Assembly: GCA_016207625.1 (NCBI GenBank)
Contig: JACQPF010000034.1
Location: forward strand, 1 to 6,873
Source: Elusimicrobiota bacterium
GTDB lineage: Bacteria; Elusimicrobiota; Elusimicrobia; FEN-1173
Length of the DNA: 6,873 bases
Direction of reading: 5' to 3'
Shown piece after piece: positions 1 to 6,154 of the stretch. The notes under the pieces were generated by a model. That model searched no databases and was not told where the DNA came from. It was given only the letters and a program-made list of their open reading frames with translations. Each line of letters starts with the position of its first letter. Within the stretch, counting starts at the first letter, position 1. The translations under genes and the position numbers were made by a program.

Positions 1-1272
1 CGCGGCGGGCGCGTGGTCGACCCCGCCAACCGGAGGGACGAGGTCTTGGACGTGCTGGTCGATGGCGACCGGATCGCCCGCGTGGCCAAAAGCATTCCGG
101 CCGGGGACAACGTCACCGTCCTCGACGCGCAAAACCTCATCGTGGCTCCCGGGCTCGTGGACATGCACGTCCACTTGAGAGAGCCGGGGAACGAAGGCGC
201 CGAGACGATCGAATCCGGAACTTTGGCGGCCGCCGCCGGCGGGGTGACGAGCGTTCTGGCCATGCCCAACACCACGCCGCCGGTCGACAACGTCTCGGCC
301 ATCCGGTTCATCCTCCGCCGGGCGGAAGAATTGGGGGCCGTGCGGGTGTGGCCGGCCGGCGCCATCACGCAGGGCCGGGCCGGGGAGAACCTCTCTGAAA
401 TCGGGGCCATGGTCCGCGCGGGATGCGTGGCCATCACCGACGACGGCGCCAGTGTTCCCAACAGCAAGGTCCTGCGCCGGGCCATGGAGTATGCGAAGAT
501 TTTCGACCTCCTCATCATCGAGCACGCCGAGGACAAGGCGCTGAAATCGGACGGAAGCATGAACGAAGGCCCCCTGGCCACCCGGCTGGGCCACAAGGGA
601 ATTCCCAACCAAGCGGAGTCCATCGCCGTGGCCCGGGACATCGCCCTGGCCGAGTTGACCGGCGCCCGGCTTCACGTGCAGCATGTGTCGGCCCGCGAAA
701 CGGTGGAGTTGATCCGCCAGGCCAAGGGCCGCGGCGTGCGCGTCACCGCCGAGGTCACGCCGCACCACTTGACGTTGACGGAAGAAGCGATCCTTGAATA
801 TGGGACCGACGCGAAAATGAATCCTCCCCTGCGCTCGAAGGCGGACCGCGATGCTCTCGTCGAAGGCTTGGCCGACGGCACGCTGGATTGCATCGCCACC
901 GATCACGCGCCCCATTCGCGGGCCTCGAAAGACCAGGAGTTCTCGGCCGCGCCTTTCGGCATCATCGGGCTGGAGACGCTCCTCCCCTTGACGGTCACCC
1001 ATTTGATCGAGCCGGGCTTTCTCTCTTGGCCGGAAGCGATCCGGAGGCTCTCCCTGAACCCCGCCCGGATTTTGAAATTGCCTTTCGGTCACCTGTCGGA
1101 GGACGCCCCGGCGGACGTGGTCGTGATCGATCCGAAGGAAGAGAGGAAGATCTCCTCCTTCGCGTCCCGCAGCCAAAACTCCCCGTTCCTGGGCTGGACG
1201 CTGCGGGGCTTCCCTCAAACCGTGCTGGTGGGAGGGCATGTGGTCTTTCAGCGGGAGGCCGCCCGCGTTTGA
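1..1272 (+). CDS. pyrC: Dihydroorotase, type I (5'-truncated)
   Basis: Zinc enzyme of the amidohydrolase superfamily that reversibly cyclises N-carbamoyl-L-aspartate to dihydroorotate in pyrimidine synthesis. The frame is open from base 1; the GTG at 13 is probably not the start, because the first codons read RGGRVVDPAN, which matches the usual N-terminus a few residues in (a short 'MxLLI'-like strand is missing). Counting from codon 13, the metal motif DMHVHLREPG is at 50-59 (His52, His54). The aspartate-rich ITDDGASV at 141-148 is typical of type I enzymes, which use Asp rather than a carboxylated Lys. IIEHAED supplies His171, HVQHVSAR supplies His224 and CIATDHAPH supplies Asp297. Substrate-binding MPNTTPPVDN (84-93) and the C-terminal SQNSPFLGWTLRG (387-399) are also present. 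All expected catalytic residues are intact, so an active enzyme is likely. The stop TGA at 1270-1272 overlaps the pyrD start. By analogy with other pyr operons pyrB may lie just upstream; this is inference. Confidence 0.96.
   Translation, partial: RGGRVVDPANRRDEVLDVLVDGDRIARVAKSIPAGDNVTVLDAQNLIVAPGLVDMHVHLREPGNEGAETIESGTLAAAAGGVTSVLAMPNTTPPVDNVSAIRFILRRAEELGAVRVWPAGAITQGRAGENLSEIGAMVRAGCVAITDDGASVPNSKVLRRAMEYAKIFDLLIIEHAEDKALKSDGSMNEGPLATRLGHKGIPNQAESIAVARDIALAELTGARLHVQHVSARETVELIRQAKGRGVRVTAEVTPHHLTLTEEAILEYGTDAKMNPPLRSKADRDALVEGLADGTLDCIATDHAPHSRASKDQEFSAAPFGIIGLETLLPLTVTHLIEPGFLSWPEAIRRLSLNPARILKLPFGHLSEDAPADVVVIDPKEERKISSFASRSQNSPFLGWTLRGFPQTVLVGGHVVFQREAARV
1253..1272 (+). promoter_or_regulatory. 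pyrD ribosome binding site and TTGA stop/start overlap
   Basis: GGGAGG (1253-1258) lies 10 bases before the TTG at 1269-1271, which shares bases with the pyrC stop TGA (1270-1272). This decides the pyrD start and suggests translational coupling of pyrD to pyrC. The same bases can form a small hairpin (GCGGG 1251-1255 with CCCGC 1262-1266) that would partly cover the site when the upstream ribosome is absent; that role is inferred. Confidence 0.65.
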
Positions 1273-2369
1273 CGTCCCTGTACAAGAAAATCATTCGTCC
1301 GATCCTCTTCCATTTCCCTCCGGAAATCGCCCATTCGTTGGCCCTTCGCGCGCTGAAGGCCGCCGCGCTTCCTCAGGTCCAGCCGTTCATTGAAAATTCC
1401 CTCCGCGTGAAAGACCCCGCCCTTCGCGTCACATTGAAGGGCGACGGGGGAGACCTGGTCTTCCCGAACCCGGTGGGGTTGGCGGCTGGTTTCGATAAGG
1501 ACGCCGAAGCGTTGAAGGGCCTCACCGCGCTCGGCTTCGGTTTCCTGGAAGCGGGAACCCTCACGCCCAAGCCGCAGGAGGGGAATCCCCGGCCCCGTCT
1601 TTTCCGGTTCCCCCAGGCGGAAGCCCTGGTGAACCGGATGGGGTTCAACAATCAAGGCGCGGCCTCCGCCGCCGAGAGGCTTCCTCTGCGGATCAACCTC
1701 CGCATCCCCGTCGGCTTCAACATCGGGAAAAACCGCACGACGCCTCTGGAGCAGGCCACCGGAGACTACCTCGCCTGCATGGAACGGCTGTATGAGCCGG
1801 CGGATTTCTTCGTCATCAACGTCAGCTCTCCGAACACGCCGGGCCTGCGGAAACTGCAGGCTCCGGAGCAATTGGATCCCCTCTTGAAAGCCATCAAAGA
1901 GAAGAACGACGCGCTGGCTTTAGAAAAAGGAAGGTCCCGGAAGCCCCTCCTTTTCGTCAAAATCTCGCCCGACGATGAGCCTTTGGAATCCGCCGTCGGC
2001 GCCGCCGTTTCGGCGGGGTTTCACGGCATCGTGGCCACCAACACCACCCGCTCCCGGGAGGGGCTTCCGCCCGGCGCTCCTTCCGACGGGGGGATGAGCG
2101 GGCGCCCCCTGCGATCGAAATCCACGGAGGTGGTCCGCCGCTTGCATCAGGCGTCTCGGGGTCATTTGACCCTCATCGGCGTGGGCGGGATTTTCTCCGC
2201 GGAAGACGCCTATGAGAAAATCCTCGCGGGGGCGTCCATGGTCGAGGTGTACACCGGGTTCATCTATGAAGGATACTCGCTCGTGCGCGACATCAACCGG
2301 GGCCTGCTGGACCTGTTGAAGAGAGACGGCTTCCAGTCCGTTCAGGACGCTATCGGGAAAAAAGCCTAG
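1269..2369 (+). CDS. pyrD: Dihydroorotate dehydrogenase (quinone), class 2
   Basis: FMN enzyme that oxidises dihydroorotate to orotate and passes electrons to membrane quinone, at the inner face of the cytoplasmic membrane. Starting at TTG 1269 gives 366 residues, close to the class 2 norm. The N-terminal amphipathic segment (about 4-33, YKKIIRPILFHFPPEIAHSL) is the quinone-tunnel/membrane-docking extension that class 1 enzymes lack. FMN and substrate motifs follow: NPVGLAAGFDKDAEAL (67-82), NRMGFNNQGA (122-131), NVSSPNTPGLRKLQ (184-197) carrying the class 2 catalytic serine, VKISPD (230-235), TNTT (257-260), GVGGIFSAEDAYEKI (304-318) and VEVYTGFIYEGY (325-336). The frame stays open upstream to 888, but that part lies wholly inside pyrC and has no family similarity. 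The TTG start is supported by GGGAGG at 1253-1258 and by the protein beginning exactly at the class 2 helix; CTG 1278 is a less likely alternative. An 11-base gap leads to pyrF. Confidence 0.95.
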   Translation: MTSLYKKIIRPILFHFPPEIAHSLALRALKAAALPQVQPFIENSLRVKDPALRVTLKGDGGDLVFPNPVGLAAGFDKDAEALKGLTALGFGFLEAGTLTPKPQEGNPRPRLFRFPQAEALVNRMGFNNQGAASAAERLPLRINLRIPVGFNIGKNRTTPLEQATGDYLACMERLYEPADFFVINVSSPNTPGLRKLQAPEQLDPLLKAIKEKNDALALEKGRSRKPLLFVKISPDDEPLESAVGAAVSAGFHGIVATNTTRSREGLPPGAPSDGGMSGRPLRSKSTEVVRRLHQASRGHLTLIGVGGIFSAEDAYEKILAGASMVEVYTGFIYEGYSLVRDINRGLLDLLKRDGFQSVQDAIGKKA

Positions 2370-2380
2370 AGGGGAAAACC
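2368..2380 (+). promoter_or_regulatory. pyrF ribosome binding site
   Basis: AGAGGGG at 2368-2374 is followed by 6 bases and then ATG 2381. It begins within the pyrD stop codon TAG (2367-2369), so pyrF is placed for reinitiation by ribosomes finishing pyrD. This is the clearest of the sites that fix a start in the pyr part of the cluster. Confidence 0.6.
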
Positions 2381-3061
2381 ATGAAAACGGAAAAAGGTTT
2401 GATCGTCGCTTTGGACGTCGCCGCGGACAAGGCGAAGGCCCTGGTGGAACGCATGGGGGAGGCGGTGGATTTCTACAAGGTGTCTCCCTTTTTGATGATG
2501 CAGGACGCCGCCTTCGTCCCCTGGCTCATCGCGCGGGGCAAGCGGGTGTTTTTGGATTGCAAATGGTATGATATTCCGTCTCAAGTGGCCCGTTCCGTGG
2601 AAGCCGCGGGGCGGATGGGAGTCACGTCCTGCACCATCCACGCGAGCGCCGGTTCCGAAGTGATGAAAGCGGCGCTTTCCGTCACGCCCCGACCGCTGAT
2701 CTGGGGCGTCACGGTGCTGACGAGCATGGGCGCCGGGGACTTAATAGAAATCGGCGTTGCGGACGTCCCCTTTCTTCAGGTCCACCGCCTGGCCACGCTG
2801 GCCCAGGCCTGCGGGCTGAACGGGCTCGTGTGCTCTCCTCTTGAGATCTCCTATTTGAGAGAAAAGGGGATCGTCCTGGACCTCATCACTCCGGGGATCC
2901 AGTTCGGGGAGGCGGGGGGCAAAGACCAAAAACGCACGGCATCTCCGCAGGACGCTTGGTCCGCCGGAGCCGCTTACATCGTCGTGGGGCGAAGCATTTT
3001 GGATTCGAAAGATCCGGCCGAGACGGCCCGGAAAATTTTGGAGTGCCATGGGCCAAAGTAA
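2381..3061 (+). CDS. pyrF: Orotidine 5'-phosphate decarboxylase
   Basis: Decarboxylates OMP to UMP, the last step of UMP synthesis; a cytosolic TIM-barrel enzyme acting as a dimer. The ATG at 2381 has a good ribosome site (AGAGGGG, 2368-2374, 6-base spacing), giving 226 residues, normal for the family. Motifs in order: LIVALDV (7-13), YKVS with Lys33, the catalytic D-x-K-x-x-D as FLDCKWYDIP (Asp59, Lys61, Asp64), TIHASAG (85-91), TVLTSM (111-116), VCS (150-152), ITPGIQF (169-175), DQKRTASP (182-189, with Gln183) and the phosphate-binding VVGRSI (201-206, Arg204). All main catalytic residues are present. Two local differences: the KVG motif reads KVS, and the usual Thr four residues after Asp64 is Gln68 (DIPSQ instead of DIPNT). 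The product is expected to be active, but the sequence is somewhat divergent. Its last 14 bases overlap the next gene. Confidence 0.95.
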   Translation: MKTEKGLIVALDVAADKAKALVERMGEAVDFYKVSPFLMMQDAAFVPWLIARGKRVFLDCKWYDIPSQVARSVEAAGRMGVTSCTIHASAGSEVMKAALSVTPRPLIWGVTVLTSMGAGDLIEIGVADVPFLQVHRLATLAQACGLNGLVCSPLEISYLREKGIVLDLITPGIQFGEAGGKDQKRTASPQDAWSAGAAYIVVGRSILDSKDPAETARKILECHGPK

Positions 3062-4622
3062 AGGAAAAACAGAGACCGCCGCATCCCTCACGCCCTTCGC
3101 GCAAGGGTATATCCTCTTTTCCGTTTTCCTCCTGGGACTGGCGGTCCTTGTTTTGGAGGTGCTCGGGACCCGGGTCATCAGCCCCTACTATGGGTCGAGC
3201 GTCTATGTGTGGTCGTCCTTGATCACGGTGACGCTGGCGTCCCTGGCCGTGGGGTACTGGGCGGGCGGCTCATGGGCGGACCGGAACCCCAGCCCCGCTC
3301 TCTATTTTGCCCAGACGGCGGTGTCCGGACTTCTCGTGCTGGCCGTGCCATTCGTGAAAAATATGGCTTTGTCCGCGACGACGCCCTTAGGGTTGGGGAT
3401 CGGCTCCTTGGTCTGCTCGGCGCTGTTGTTCGCCCCGGCTCTCGTGGTCATGAGCGCCACGGGACCCCTGGCCATCCGCCTGACCATCTCGCAATTTCCC
3501 TTGATCGGCCGTGGCGTGGGGAAGGTTTATGCCATTTCGACGGTGGGAAGCGTTTTGGGGGCTCTGTTGACGGGGTTCGTTTTGGTGCCCCACTTCGCGG
3601 TCCGTCAAGTTCTTTCGGCGTTAGGTCTCGGTTTGATGCTCCTGGGCGGACTGGGTCTTATCCTATGGGGACGACGGGGCGGAGCCGGAGGCATCGTTTG
3701 CTTGGCGGTCCTGGCCATGGCCCATCCCTTTCTACGCCCGCCCCGGGCCGCGGCTTCCAACATTCTCGTGAATCGGTCGTCTTTCTACGGAGAAATCAAA
3801 GTGCTCGATTCCCAGGCCTTGCGGTTCCTCTTGATCGACGGGGTCAGCCACGGCTGCATCAACACCCAATTGCAAGAACCTTGGGCGGACGTCCTGCTGT
3901 TTTTCGAATACCTTCCATTGCTCAAACCTGAATCCCGCAAGGCGCTTTTGATCGGCTTGGGGGCGGGAAGCGTCTCCGAATCCTATCGAAGGCATCACGG
4001 CATCGTCACCGATGCGGTGGAGATCGATCCCGTTATCGTGGAGGTGGCGCGGTCGCATTTCGGTTTCGTCCCTTCCGGCCGGGTGGCGGTGGAGGACGGC
4101 CGCACTTTCGTGGAACGCACCGCGGACGCCTACGACATCGCCATACTCGACGCGTTCACTTCCGAGAGGGTCCCGTTCCACCTGTTCACGGAGGAGTTCT
4201 TTGAAAAGATCCGGTCTCGCCTTCTCCCCGGCGGTTTTTTCGGCATCAACACGGTGGGCGCTCCGGACCATCCGGGGTGGACATCCATTTACAAGACGCT
4301 GGCCCGCGTGTTCGGCCACGTGCGGGTGTTCGCTTCCCAATCCAAGCCGGGAGAGCTCGGGAACATCATTTTCGTCGCCTCCAACGCTCCTTTCCCGAAG
4401 GACGTCGATGTGTCTCCGCTTCGGCCTTTCGCCCGCGAAATCGTGAAAAAGGTCCTGTCGAATGAATTGCCGTCTCCGGAGCCGGAAATCCTGAACGCGA
4501 TGCCGGTGTTGACGGATGATTTCAACCCCATCGACGATTATTATAAGGATATTGTCATGAGGTGGAGGGAAGCGATCATCCGCGCCAGCAAAGACGTGCT
4601 TTTGTTCGAGGGCGCACTCTAG
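3048..4622 (+). CDS. Membrane-fused spermidine synthase-like protein
   Basis: A 524-residue protein with two halves. Residues about 20-230 hold roughly seven hydrophobic segments (near 22-42, 52-73, 87-105, 116-136, 163-183, 187-208, 213-229), including LEVLGTRVISPYYG (36-49) and KVYAISTVGSVLGALLTG (159-176), which are hallmarks of proteins annotated 'fused MFS/spermidine synthase'. Residues about 240-450 form an aminopropyltransferase-like Rossmann domain: FYGEIKV (246-252), LLIDG (261-265), nucleotide loop LLIGLGAGS (300-308), VEIDP (324-328), VEDGRTF (348-354), YDIAILDAFTSE (362-373) and LTDDFNPIDD (488-497). True spermidine synthases have YQ, YHE and D-x-x-D motifs at the active site; here these read YG, FFE and D-A-F-T, so putrescine aminopropylation is doubtful. 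The cofactor pocket looks kept, so an SAM- or decarboxylated-SAM-binding enzyme at the membrane is the safest reading. ATG 3048 overlaps pyrF by 14 bases, with GGAG at 3040-3043. The true substrate is unknown. Confidence 0.85.
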   Translation: MGQSKGKTETAASLTPFAQGYILFSVFLLGLAVLVLEVLGTRVISPYYGSSVYVWSSLITVTLASLAVGYWAGGSWADRNPSPALYFAQTAVSGLLVLAVPFVKNMALSATTPLGLGIGSLVCSALLFAPALVVMSATGPLAIRLTISQFPLIGRGVGKVYAISTVGSVLGALLTGFVLVPHFAVRQVLSALGLGLMLLGGLGLILWGRRGGAGGIVCLAVLAMAHPFLRPPRAAASNILVNRSSFYGEIKVLDSQALRFLLIDGVSHGCINTQLQEPWADVLLFFEYLPLLKPESRKALLIGLGAGSVSESYRRHHGIVTDAVEIDPVIVEVARSHFGFVPSGRVAVEDGRTFVERTADAYDIAILDAFTSERVPFHLFTEEFFEKIRSRLLPGGFFGINTVGAPDHPGWTSIYKTLARVFGHVRVFASQSKPGELGNIIFVASNAPFPKDVDVSPLRPFAREIVKKVLSNELPSPEPEILNAMPVLTDDFNPIDDYYKDIVMRWREAIIRASKDVLLFEGAL

Positions 4623-4633
4623 CGTTGCGCGAC

Positions 4634-5179
4634 ATGAAAACGATTCCGCTCGCTCGGACCATTTATCAAACCTGCAATTTGAAAGGGACGTTCCTCCTGC
4701 GTTCCGGCAAGACCAGCAATGAGTATTTCGACAAATACCTCTTTGAGTCCCGCCCGGATCTTCTCGACGCCATCGCCGGGGAAATGGCCGCCCTCGTTCC
4801 ACCGGGAACCGAGGTCCTGGCCGGACTTGAGATGGGAGGGATCCCCGTGGCCGTGGCCCTTTCCATGAAAACCCGGCTCCCCGTCATTTTCGTTCGGAAG
4901 AAGGCCAAGGAATACGGCACGCGCAAGCTGGCGGAGGGGATGGATTTCAAGGGCCGCCGGGTCACGGTCGTCGAGGACGTGGTCACCACCGGCGGCGCGA
5001 TCATCGACGGGGTGAAGGCGCTGCGCGAGCAGGGAGCCGTGATCGCGGACGTCCTCTGCGTCATCGACCGGGAGTCCGGGGGGCCGGAGAAGCTGAAAGA
5101 GCTGGACCTCCGCCTCACGAGCCTTTTCACCGCCACAGCGCTCCGCGAATCAGAAAAGAACAGGAAGGATTTGATATGA
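4634..5179 (+). CDS. pyrE: Orotate phosphoribosyltransferase
   Basis: Joins orotate to PRPP to give OMP, the substrate of PyrF; a cytosolic type I phosphoribosyltransferase, usually a dimer. From ATG 4634 it has 181 residues, within the range of short bacterial PyrE. It shows the N-terminal orotate/PRPP region GTFLLRSGKTSNEYFDKY (18-35), LAGLEMGGIPVAVAL (62-76), the flexible catalytic loop VRKKAKEYGTRK (87-98) and the PRPP-binding signature VTVVEDVVTTGGAI (110-123). Start choice: the frame is open back to 4562, but that part overlaps the preceding gene and is unlike the family; ATG 4634 fits the usual N-terminus. No good ribosome site precedes it; a TTG at 4625 with GAGGG at 4608-4612 is an alternative adding three residues. 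The ATG is 11 bases after the upstream stop, which fits reinitiation. Its own stop overlaps purM. Confidence 0.94.
   Translation: MKTIPLARTIYQTCNLKGTFLLRSGKTSNEYFDKYLFESRPDLLDAIAGEMAALVPPGTEVLAGLEMGGIPVAVALSMKTRLPVIFVRKKAKEYGTRKLAEGMDFKGRRVTVVEDVVTTGGAIIDGVKALREQGAVIADVLCVIDRESGGPEKLKELDLRLTSLFTATALRESEKNRKDLI
5162..5179 (+). promoter_or_regulatory. purM ribosome binding site and ATGA overlap
   Basis: AGGAAGGA at 5162-5169 lies 6 bases before ATG 5176-5178, and the pyrE stop TGA occupies 5177-5179. This strong site plus ATGA overlap joins the last pyrimidine gene to the first purine gene and argues against a transcript boundary here. Confidence 0.7.
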
Positions 5180-6141
5180 AAAGCTGGACCTATAAGAAAT
5201 CCGGGGTGGACATCGACGCGGGCGACGCGCTGGTGGACCACATCCGGAAACGGATTCCCTCCATCGGCGACTTCGCCGGTCTCTTTCCCTTGCCGAAGAA
5301 CGGCCGCGGCCAATCGTACCTCGTGGGCTGCACCGACGGCGTGGGCACCAAGCTGAAGGTGGCCCAGGAACTGGGCCTGCACGACACCATCGGCATCGAC
5401 CTGGTGGCCATGAACGTGAACGACCTGCTCTGCTGCGGGGCGAAGCCCCTGTTCTTTTTGGATTACTACGCCGCCGGCAAGCTGGACTTGAAGGTGGCCA
5501 AGCGCGTGGTGGACGGCATCATCCGGGGATGCCGCGAGGCCGATTGCCTTTTGATCGGCGGCGAGACCGCGGAAATGCCCGGGATGTATCCGGCGGGAGA
5601 ATACGACCTGGCCGGGTTCGCGGTGGGCCTCGTGAACGAGGCCGAGCGCGTTCGCAACGAACGCATCAAGCCGGGCGACGTGCTTCTGGGCCTGCCTTCC
5701 TCCGGCGTGCATTCCAACGGCTATTCGCTGGCGCGGGCCCTCTTCAAAGGGAAAGACCTGAAGAAGTGGGGGAAGAAACTCATCGAGCCCACCCGCATTT
5801 ACGTGCGCCCCGTCCGGAAGGCGCTGGCGGCCCATCCCGGGGCGATCAAAGGCTTGGCCCACATCACGGGCGGCGGCCTGCTTGAAAACGTGCCGCGCTT
5901 CCTCCCCAAGAAAACGGACGCGGTCCTTTACAAGGCCTCCTGGCCCGTGCCAGAGGTGTTCACGGAAATGCAGCGCCGCGGGCGCGTGGATGAGAACGAG
6001 ATGTTTCGCACCTTCAACATGGGCCTGGGCATGGTGCTGGCCGTGTCCCGCGAGAAGGCCCAGGCCGTGAAAAAGCTTCTCGAACCTTGCTATGAGGTGG
6101 GCCGAATCCAAACCGGAAGCCGGATCGTCCGCTTCGTGTAA
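5176..6141 (+). CDS. purM: Phosphoribosylformylglycinamidine cyclo-ligase (AIR synthetase)
   Basis: Uses ATP to close the imidazole ring of FGAM, giving aminoimidazole ribotide (step 5 of IMP synthesis); a cytosolic dimer of the PurM/PurL-like ATP-grasp-unrelated family. At 321 residues it is somewhat shorter than the roughly 345 of the E. coli enzyme but spans both domains. Signatures in order: YKKSGVDIDAGDALV (6-20), GCTDGVGTKLKVA (51-63), IGIDLVAMNVNDLLCCGA (72-89), PLFFLDYYAAGKL (91-103), IGGETAEMPGMY (127-138), YDLAGFAVG (143-151), GLPSSGVHSNGYSL (172-185), HITGGGLLENVPRFLP (229-244) and EMFRTFNMGLGMV (275-287). Nothing essential is missing. ATG 5176 is fixed by AGGAAGGA at the right distance. 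purN follows after a 13-base gap, the usual purM-purN pairing. Confidence 0.97.
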   Translation: MKSWTYKKSGVDIDAGDALVDHIRKRIPSIGDFAGLFPLPKNGRGQSYLVGCTDGVGTKLKVAQELGLHDTIGIDLVAMNVNDLLCCGAKPLFFLDYYAAGKLDLKVAKRVVDGIIRGCREADCLLIGGETAEMPGMYPAGEYDLAGFAVGLVNEAERVRNERIKPGDVLLGLPSSGVHSNGYSLARALFKGKDLKKWGKKLIEPTRIYVRPVRKALAAHPGAIKGLAHITGGGLLENVPRFLPKKTDAVLYKASWPVPEVFTEMQRRGRVDENEMFRTFNMGLGMVLAVSREKAQAVKKLLEPCYEVGRIQTGSRIVRFV

Positions 6142-6154
6142 GAGAATGACAGGC

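Noticed and set aside
888..1268. N-terminal extension of the pyrD frame back to base 888
   Set aside because: It lies entirely within pyrC, its translation is Arg/Pro/Gly-rich and unlike DHODH, and the conserved class 2 N-terminal helix begins right after TTG 1269.
2002..2016. Perfect GC hairpin (CCGCCG, TTT loop, CGGCGG) considered as an intrinsic terminator
   Set aside because: It is inside pyrD coding sequence and is not followed by a T-tract, so termination is unlikely.
2355..2369. Run of six A after GGG near the pyrD stop, considered as a slippery frameshift site
   Set aside because: The frame ends normally in TAG a few codons later at the expected protein length; no extended product or downstream stimulatory structure is evident.
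3209..3931. A 240-codon + strand frame inside the membrane protein gene
   Set aside because: Out-of-frame shadow: Arg/Gly-rich, no motifs, while the overlapping frame has transmembrane segments and family signatures.
4500..4560. Locally AT-richer end of the membrane protein gene, considered as a sign of horizontal transfer
   Set aside because: The stretch is short and explained by the encoded Asp, Tyr, Ile and Lys residues; the rest of the gene looks similar to its neighbours by eye.
3732..4802. A 356-codon open frame on the - strand opposite the spermidine-synthase-like gene and the start of pyrE
   Set aside because: Arg-rich translation with no family motif, fully antisense to a gene with clear motifs, so treated as a codon-bias shadow.
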